From NCBI RefSeq assembly GCF_014640635.1, contig NZ_BMHI01000009.1, positions 1 through 64,000 of the forward strand: a stretch of 64,000 nt of DNA, written 5' to 3'. Position 1 is the first letter of the stretch; each line of letters starts with the position of its first letter. This stretch comes from Flexivirga endophytica. Lineage in GTDB: Bacteria > Actinomycetota > Actinomycetes > Actinomycetales > Dermatophilaceae. Made by a program: the position numbers and the translations under genes. The notes under the pieces are model-generated. The model was not told the origin of the DNA, did no database searches, and worked only from the letters and a program-made list of their open reading frames with translations. Shown in pieces: positions 60,164 through 64,000 of this stretch.

Positions 60164-61369
60164 TCAGGCGGCCGGGGTGAGCCGAGCTTTCTGGCGGCCG
60201 TAGGCCCAGCCAGGTGTGCGCAGCAAGTACGACCAGCGGTCGTTCCAGGAGTCGGCACTCGCGACGTCCTTGAACATGTCGACCCACTCGTGACCGGCGA
60301 TCTTCACCGGGTTGAACGTGTCGATGTTGGTGGTCAATCCGTAGACCGGCTGGGCGTTTTCGGGCTCGAACGTGCCGAAGAGCTTGTCCCAGACGATCAG
60401 GATGCTGCCGTGGTTGCGGTCGAGATATTCGCTGTTGGTGCCGTGGTGCACGCGGTGGTGTGACGGCGTGTTGAGCAGTCGCTCCAACCAGCCGATGGAG
60501 CGGACTGCCTCGGTGTGGATCCAGAACTGATAGATCAGGTTGATCGCGCGAGCGTTCATGATGTGTGCCGGTCGCACACCGAGCAGGGCGAGCAGGCTGT
60601 AGGGAATGTAGAGCGTCATCGTGTCGCCCCACGGCTGCCGCAACGCCGTCGAGAGGTTGTAGTGCTCACTGGAGTGGTGCACCTCGTGCATCGCCCACAT
60701 CCAGCGCACCTCGTGATCGAACCGGTGGTTCCAGTAGTAGATAAAGTCCCAGCCGAGCACGGCCAGGGTCGCGACGACCGCGCCGTCGCCGAGGTCCAGT
60801 GGACTCCGGGCGAAAAACTTCTCGCCCGTCGTGCGGGCGCCCCACTCGGTGGCGACCACCAGCACCGTCGATGCGACCGCGATCGCCGCGACGCCGCCGG
60901 TGACGCGCCGCAGGACCGGCTGCACCGGTGTGGTGTCGCCGGCGGATTGCGTCGTCCGGTTGAGCTCGCGAGTGTCCCAGCCGGCCACACCCGCCTGCCC
61001 GAAGTCGTCGCTGCGCAGCTTGCGGACGACATCGAGCGCGGTGGTCGTCGCCGTTGCGGCGACTGCGACCGTCATCGCAGTCTTGGCGGCCTTGCCGTGC
61101 TTGGCAAGCGGCCCGAGCAGCGCTTTGGAGACGTATGGCGCCACGAGGCTGCCCAGCCCCATCGACAGGCTGGCCATGGTGTCCTTGAACTCGTAGTCCC
61201 CGGCACGCGTCCCGGGATCGACGGGATGCTTGCGTTGCCAGGCGTATTCAGCGGCCATCGCGCCGACGAACGCCGGGATGGCCATCACCGTCAGATCGAG
61301 CTTCATCGGGTCAGTGTCGCTGATATTCGGCGGCGCGGCCGGTGATTGGGGCGTACTTTCGGTGCTCAT
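60164..61369 (-). CDS. Sterol desaturase/fatty acid hydroxylase-family membrane protein
   Basis: A 401-residue protein with several helices and the di-iron His clusters of the superfamily: HRFDH near 215, HEVHHSS near 228 and HHRVHHG near 310, the last followed by WDKLFGTFEPE. Members oxidise lipids or carotenoids at the membrane; the substrate here is unknown. ATG 61369 shares two bases with the start of the divergent GNAT gene (CATG). ATG 61306 is an alternative if that overlap is considered too tight. Confidence 0.88.
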   Translation of the reverse strand: MSTESTPQSPAAPPNISDTDPMKLDLTVMAIPAFVGAMAAEYAWQRKHPVDPGTRAGDYEFKDTMASLSMGLGSLVAPYVSKALLGPLAKHGKAAKTAMTVAVAATATTTALDVVRKLRSDDFGQAGVAGWDTRELNRTTQSAGDTTPVQPVLRRVTGGVAAIAVASTVLVVATEWGARTTGEKFFARSPLDLGDGAVVATLAVLGWDFIYYWNHRFDHEVRWMWAMHEVHHSSEHYNLSTALRQPWGDTMTLYIPYSLLALLGVRPAHIMNARAINLIYQFWIHTEAVRSIGWLERLLNTPSHHRVHHGTNSEYLDRNHGSILIVWDKLFGTFEPENAQPVYGLTTNIDTFNPVKIAGHEWVDMFKDVASADSWNDRWSYLLRTPGWAYGRQKARLTPAA

Positions 61370-62159
61370 GCGCACTCGTCTCTCGCCGGGTCGGCGGACC
61401 GATCTCGGCATCCTGCAGCTCCAAGGGGCCGACATCGCCGACCGCGGCGATCACCTCGTCGTCCGGTCGCCGCGGAATCCGTTGTTCCACTGGGGCAACT
61501 TCGTGCTGGTCACCAGCGGTGATCCGTCCGACGCGGATCGGTGGCTTTCGGTCTTCGCCGCCGAGTTCCCCGAGGCCGAGCACATCGCGATCGATCTGCC
61601 GGAGTTGCCCGACGACGTGGCGGCATACGCGGCACACGGCGTCGGGATCGACACCGACGATGTGCTGACGAGCACGAATCTGCCGCAGCTGCGTCCACTG
61701 CCCGACGGGTATGCCGTGCATCAGCTGCTCTCCGATGACGATTGGGAGCAGGTGGTCGGCAGAAACGTTGCCGAGAACAACGCGACCGGGGAGCACGAGC
61801 CGGTCGGGTATGAGCGCTTCTCCCGTGACCAGGCGGCGCACCGTCGAGCGCTCGTCGCCGACGGCGACGCCGCGTTCTTCGGAGCGTTCGCCGGCGCCGA
61901 ACTCGTCGCTGATCTGGGCATCGTGCTGCTCGACGACGGGGCGCGCTACCAGTCCGTCGGCACCGCGGCCGAGCACCGCCGTAAGGGTCTCGCTGGTCAC
62001 CTGCTCGGTGTCGCGGCGCGATGGGCAGGTGAACGCGGCGCCGGCGAATGGGTCATCGTCACGGAATCGACCAACCCCGCCGGCCGGCTCTATCGGTCAC
62101 TCGGCTTCGCCGGGGCCGCACAGAACGTGCGGGCGTACAGGTCCACTCGCCCACGCTGA
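61368..62159 (+). CDS. GNAT-family N-acetyltransferase
   Basis: A 263-residue protein. The N-terminal 130 residues (DHLVVRSPRNPLFHWGNFVL) form a family-specific domain. The C-terminal GNAT domain has the acetyl-CoA loop SVGTAAEHRRKGLAGHLLG (near 202) and VTESTNPAGRLYRSLGF near 229. The acceptor is unknown. The start codon overlaps that of the divergent sterol-desaturase-like gene, so neither can have its own untranslated leader unless one starts downstream. Confidence 0.88.
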   Translation: MRTRLSPGRRTDLGILQLQGADIADRGDHLVVRSPRNPLFHWGNFVLVTSGDPSDADRWLSVFAAEFPEAEHIAIDLPELPDDVAAYAAHGVGIDTDDVLTSTNLPQLRPLPDGYAVHQLLSDDDWEQVVGRNVAENNATGEHEPVGYERFSRDQAAHRRALVADGDAAFFGAFAGAELVADLGIVLLDDGARYQSVGTAAEHRRKGLAGHLLGVAARWAGERGAGEWVIVTESTNPAGRLYRSLGFAGAAQNVRAYRSTRPR

Positions 62160-62196
62160 GTTCCTTCTCGCCGGCTGCGCCCGATCGCTGAGGATC

Positions 62197-62236
62197 ACGA
62201 GAAGTGCGGGCTCCCAACGGAGCCCGCACTTCTCGT
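62197..62236. terminator. Bidirectional hairpin terminator
   Basis: ACGAGAAGTGCGGGCTC (62197-62213) and its perfect complement (62220-62236) form a 17-bp stem with loop CCAACG, between the convergent GNAT and secreted-protein genes. Confidence 0.92.
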
Positions 62237-62249
62237 CATCGTTGCGACG

Positions 62250-62738
62250 TCACCACCAGGTGGTGAGGTTCATCCACCAGCCGGTCGAGGTCCGGATGCC
62301 GCCGGCAGCCCGAATCCGGAAACTCGAATAGTTGGACGTGCGCACCGCCGTCGACCAGATGTTGGTCTCTGTGCCGCGAGCGTTCTTCGCGCCGCACGGC
62401 CCGACGTGGGTGTGACCACTGTTGTTGGTGACATCCAGCCAGACTCGATCACCCTTCCGCAGGTGACCTCCGTTGGCGTTGCTGATGCGTGCCCAGCCGT
62501 ATTGGTGCCCGTGCAGATTGCCGTAGCGCACTTCGATCTTGAGCGTGTGTCCGTACTTCGTCACGTAGGACGTGCGAGCGGTGTGGACACCCGTCGCCGA
62601 CGCGGGGTTGACGGTGCCGCACCGGGCCGGCGGAACGGCTGCGTGGGCCGGTGCCGTGCCGGCGACCGCGCCCACGGTCGTGACTGCGGCCAGCGCGACA
62701 CCTATCGCGGCCAGTCGTTTGCTGCGTGTGATTTCCAT
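62250..62738 (-). CDS. Small secreted protein of unknown function
   Basis: A 162-residue protein with a clear signal peptide (1-33, KRLAAIGVALAAVTTVGAVA, cleavage near AHA-AV). The mature domain of about 128 residues has two Cys (PPARCGTV, GPCGAKN) and many aromatic and Asn/Thr residues (GNLHGHQYGWARISN, STGWWMNLTTWW), suggesting a beta-rich extracellular fold. No family recognised. Monocistronic. Confidence 0.75.
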   Translation of the reverse strand: MEITRSKRLAAIGVALAAVTTVGAVAGTAPAHAAVPPARCGTVNPASATGVHTARTSYVTKYGHTLKIEVRYGNLHGHQYGWARISNANGGHLRKGDRVWLDVTNNSGHTHVGPCGAKNARGTETNIWSTAVRTSNYSSFRIRAAGGIRTSTGWWMNLTTWW

Positions 62739-63081
62739 CTGATGTATTCCCCTGTTTCATCGAATCGGCGAATCCTCCCGAATCGCCGGCACCGCGAACG
62801 GCGCATACTCCCTGTGGCGAATCCCCTGAATCACCAGCGCCCTTCGGGCGCGTCCGGTGCCGTGGTCGACGCGACGTCCGAACCGGAACCCATGAAAAAT
62901 ACACCCGGATACAAGTGTTGCCAAGGGATTCCGAACATTCCGGTGCCGATGGTGCGGATGTGAAAGTCGAGAGTTGTGCTCGTGGCGACCGGTCGGCGGA
63001 AGAAGTTCGAGGGCGTCTGTTCATCTGCCGCACGTAGGCCGCGCCACCGACGTGCACGATGGAAGGCCGTCAGCCGAGGGC
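62739..63081. other. Intergenic region without a convincing gene
   Basis: Divergent control region of about 340 nt between the secreted protein and the DinB-like gene. It contains an AT-rich patch (62890-62945). The short open frames across it lack family similarity. No operator or hairpin stands out. Confidence 0.5.
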
Positions 63082-63603
63082 ATGGAGCGCACGGACGCAG
63101 CTACGTTGGTATACGTGAGCTATGGCTGGCGCGACTTCGGCACGGGTCATCTCGACGAGGTTTGTGACGAATGTGGATTCGACAGTAGGTGTGCGGAATT
63201 CGACGTCGATCTGCGCACCGCCATCGCTGCTTTGTGTCATCTCGCGGGAGACTCACGGGCAGGTTCACGGCCCGAGCCCGGGACGTGGTCGGCCGACGAG
63301 TACGTGGCTCATTGTCTCGACCAGGTGGGAGAGGCCATCTCCGTGATCGACAACGGTCGCCCCGAGCCGAAGGCAGTGGTTTCCGGTTTGGAAGATGCCG
63401 ACCACCAGGTGAAGTCGCTTCTTTCTCGAGTCGCTGGCACCGATAGCCATCGGCAGATTGATGTCGGCGGGCCTTTTCCAGCTTCACCGGCATGGATGCT
63501 GGCTCATCTCCTTCACGACCTTGAGCATCACGTGCTCGACATTCGCCGTGGTTACGCAAAACTCGGCCTGGAGCGTGTGGCGGGCCGAACCATCGAACGA
63601 TGA
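63082..63603 (+). CDS. DinB-like metal-binding protein
   Basis: A 173-residue protein. The N-terminal VCDECGFDSRCAEFDVDLRT and the His-containing positions YVAHCLDQVGEAI and LLHDLEHHVLDIRRG (near 148) follow the DinB_2 four-helix pattern in which three His bind a metal. Many actinobacterial relatives are thiol-dependent enzymes; the activity here is not known. ATG 63082 has GAGGG just upstream. The frame extends back to 62974 without family sequence. Confidence 0.75.
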   Translation: MERTDAATLVYVSYGWRDFGTGHLDEVCDECGFDSRCAEFDVDLRTAIAALCHLAGDSRAGSRPEPGTWSADEYVAHCLDQVGEAISVIDNGRPEPKAVVSGLEDADHQVKSLLSRVAGTDSHRQIDVGGPFPASPAWMLAHLLHDLEHHVLDIRRGYAKLGLERVAGRTIER

Positions 63604-63781
63604 CGCGCTGAGGGATTACGTATCGTCGGGTGAATCGGCAGCCTTGTTCTGGGAGAACTGGCATTCGCGGTCGTGGCCGTTCGTGTGCCGAACAGTGTGC
63701 ATGTGCACGGCTCGCCGACGTAGCGCGGAGCAGCGACGCGTCGCCGAATGTCTTGCCGGCAACGGGATTTCGAGGCTGGGC
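63604..63781. other. Intergenic stretch, nothing recognised
   Basis: 178 nt between the convergent ends of the DinB-like gene and the HNH endonuclease gene. No clear hairpin or frame. Confidence 0.4.
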
Positions 63782-64000
63782 TCAGGCTGCTGCGGTCTGG
63801 TGGCCTGCCATCAGTCCGGGTGTGAGGTCCCAGTGCACGTGGTCGGGTTGTATGTCGGCGGTGTAGCCCTTGCGGTGCACGGTTTGGTGGTGTCGGCCGC
63901 AGAGCATGGCCGAGTTGGTGAGGGAGGTTTCGCCGCCTGCCCACCACGGTCGGACATGGTGCACTTCGCAGAAACCCGGTGGCCGGCCACAACCAGGGAA
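63782..64000 (-). CDS. HNH endonuclease, C-terminal part (DUF222/HNH family), cut by the window edge
   Basis: The last 72 residues of a minus-strand gene entering from beyond 64000. They contain the HNH module PGCGRPPGFCEVHHVRPWW, then GGETSLTNSAMLCGRHHQTVH: two CxxC-type ligand positions and the HH, N and H catalytic residues. Proteins of this type, usually with an N-terminal DUF222 domain, occur in many copies per actinobacterial genome. The N-terminus is outside the window. Confidence 0.88.
   Translation of the reverse strand, partial: FPGCGRPPGFCEVHHVRPWWAGGETSLTNSAMLCGRHHQTVHRKGYTADIQPDHVHWDLTPGLMAGHQTAAA

Noticed and set aside
63630-63866. 78-residue plus-strand open frame at the window end
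   Set aside because: It overlaps the antisense HNH endonuclease gene and has no domain or ribosome binding site.

Overview
The window is high-GC (about 70%) chromosomal DNA from an actinobacterium. The best guess is Micrococcales, possibly near Dermacoccaceae/Intrasporangiaceae; this rests on gene content only and is uncertain at family level. Supporting content includes a GlpR-type gephyrin receptor, an Rpf (resuscitation-promoting factor) lipoprotein in the order metG-tatD-rpf...rsmA-ispE-ABC-F, a mycothiol-dependent maleylpyruvate-isomerase-like protein, an actinobacterial Pmt mannosyltransferase back to back with rsmI, a SAM-IV riboswitch and a DUF222/HNH-type endonuclease. No phage, plasmid, IS element or CRISPR array is visible.

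Layout. 1-1.6 kb: a 52-nt tandem repeat, glpR, tRNA-Ala and a long palindrome. 1.7-8.5 kb: a large LuxR-type ATPase regulator divergent from a metallo-beta-lactamase-fold hydrolase and carboxylesterase pair, then an MFS exporter. 8.6-18.8 kb: secreted S53 peptidase, methyltransferase, two-component system, and small regulator-plus-enzyme units (TetR/SRPBCC, MarR/MDMPI) plus a secreted phosphoesterase. 19-22.5 kb: MerR regulator with a two-gene ABC exporter behind a textbook MerR promoter. 22.5-29.8 kb: membrane glycosyltransferase-like protein, second S53 peptidase, sugar-acid dehydratase, DUF488 protein, M4 metalloprotease. 30-33.6 kb: paired bPH2 membrane proteins and a TetR/DUF308 pair. 33.6-40.3 kb: pmt, rsmI, DUF2079 protein, M1 lipoprotein peptidase, DUF3592-like and DUF4126 proteins. 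40.5-51.4 kb: the housekeeping block metG-tatD-rpf and rsmA-ispE-ABC-F, interrupted by about 3.3 kb of VOC, MobA-like, SAM-IV-riboswitch/IclR, a permease remnant and a sulfate-ester dioxygenase. 51.4-64 kb: mostly regulator and enzyme pairs (XRE/SDR, MarR/Tam-like methyltransferase), an orphan oligopeptide-binding lipoprotein, tRNA-Gln, a sterol-desaturase-like protein, GNAT and DinB-like proteins, and the 3' end of an HNH endonuclease.

The accessory genes show two themes. One is secreted degradation of macromolecules (two S53 peptidases, M4, M1, phosphoesterase, binding lipoprotein). The other is small regulator/target pairs with visible palindromic operators. The interrupted 44.4-47.7 kb segment looks like a partly decayed organosulfur-scavenging locus: a SAM-sensing RNA in front of an IclR regulator, the last residues of an SsuC/TauC-type permease, and an Rv3406-like dioxygenase.

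The most unusual features are not genes. (1) A 52-nt palindromic element occurs three times, once in frame inside a methyltransferase. (2) A second repeat family with 51-52-nt units occurs at three loci, one of them in frame in a membrane protein. (3) The octamer GTATGGCG/CGCCATAC is greatly over-represented and even forces rare ATA isoleucine codons.
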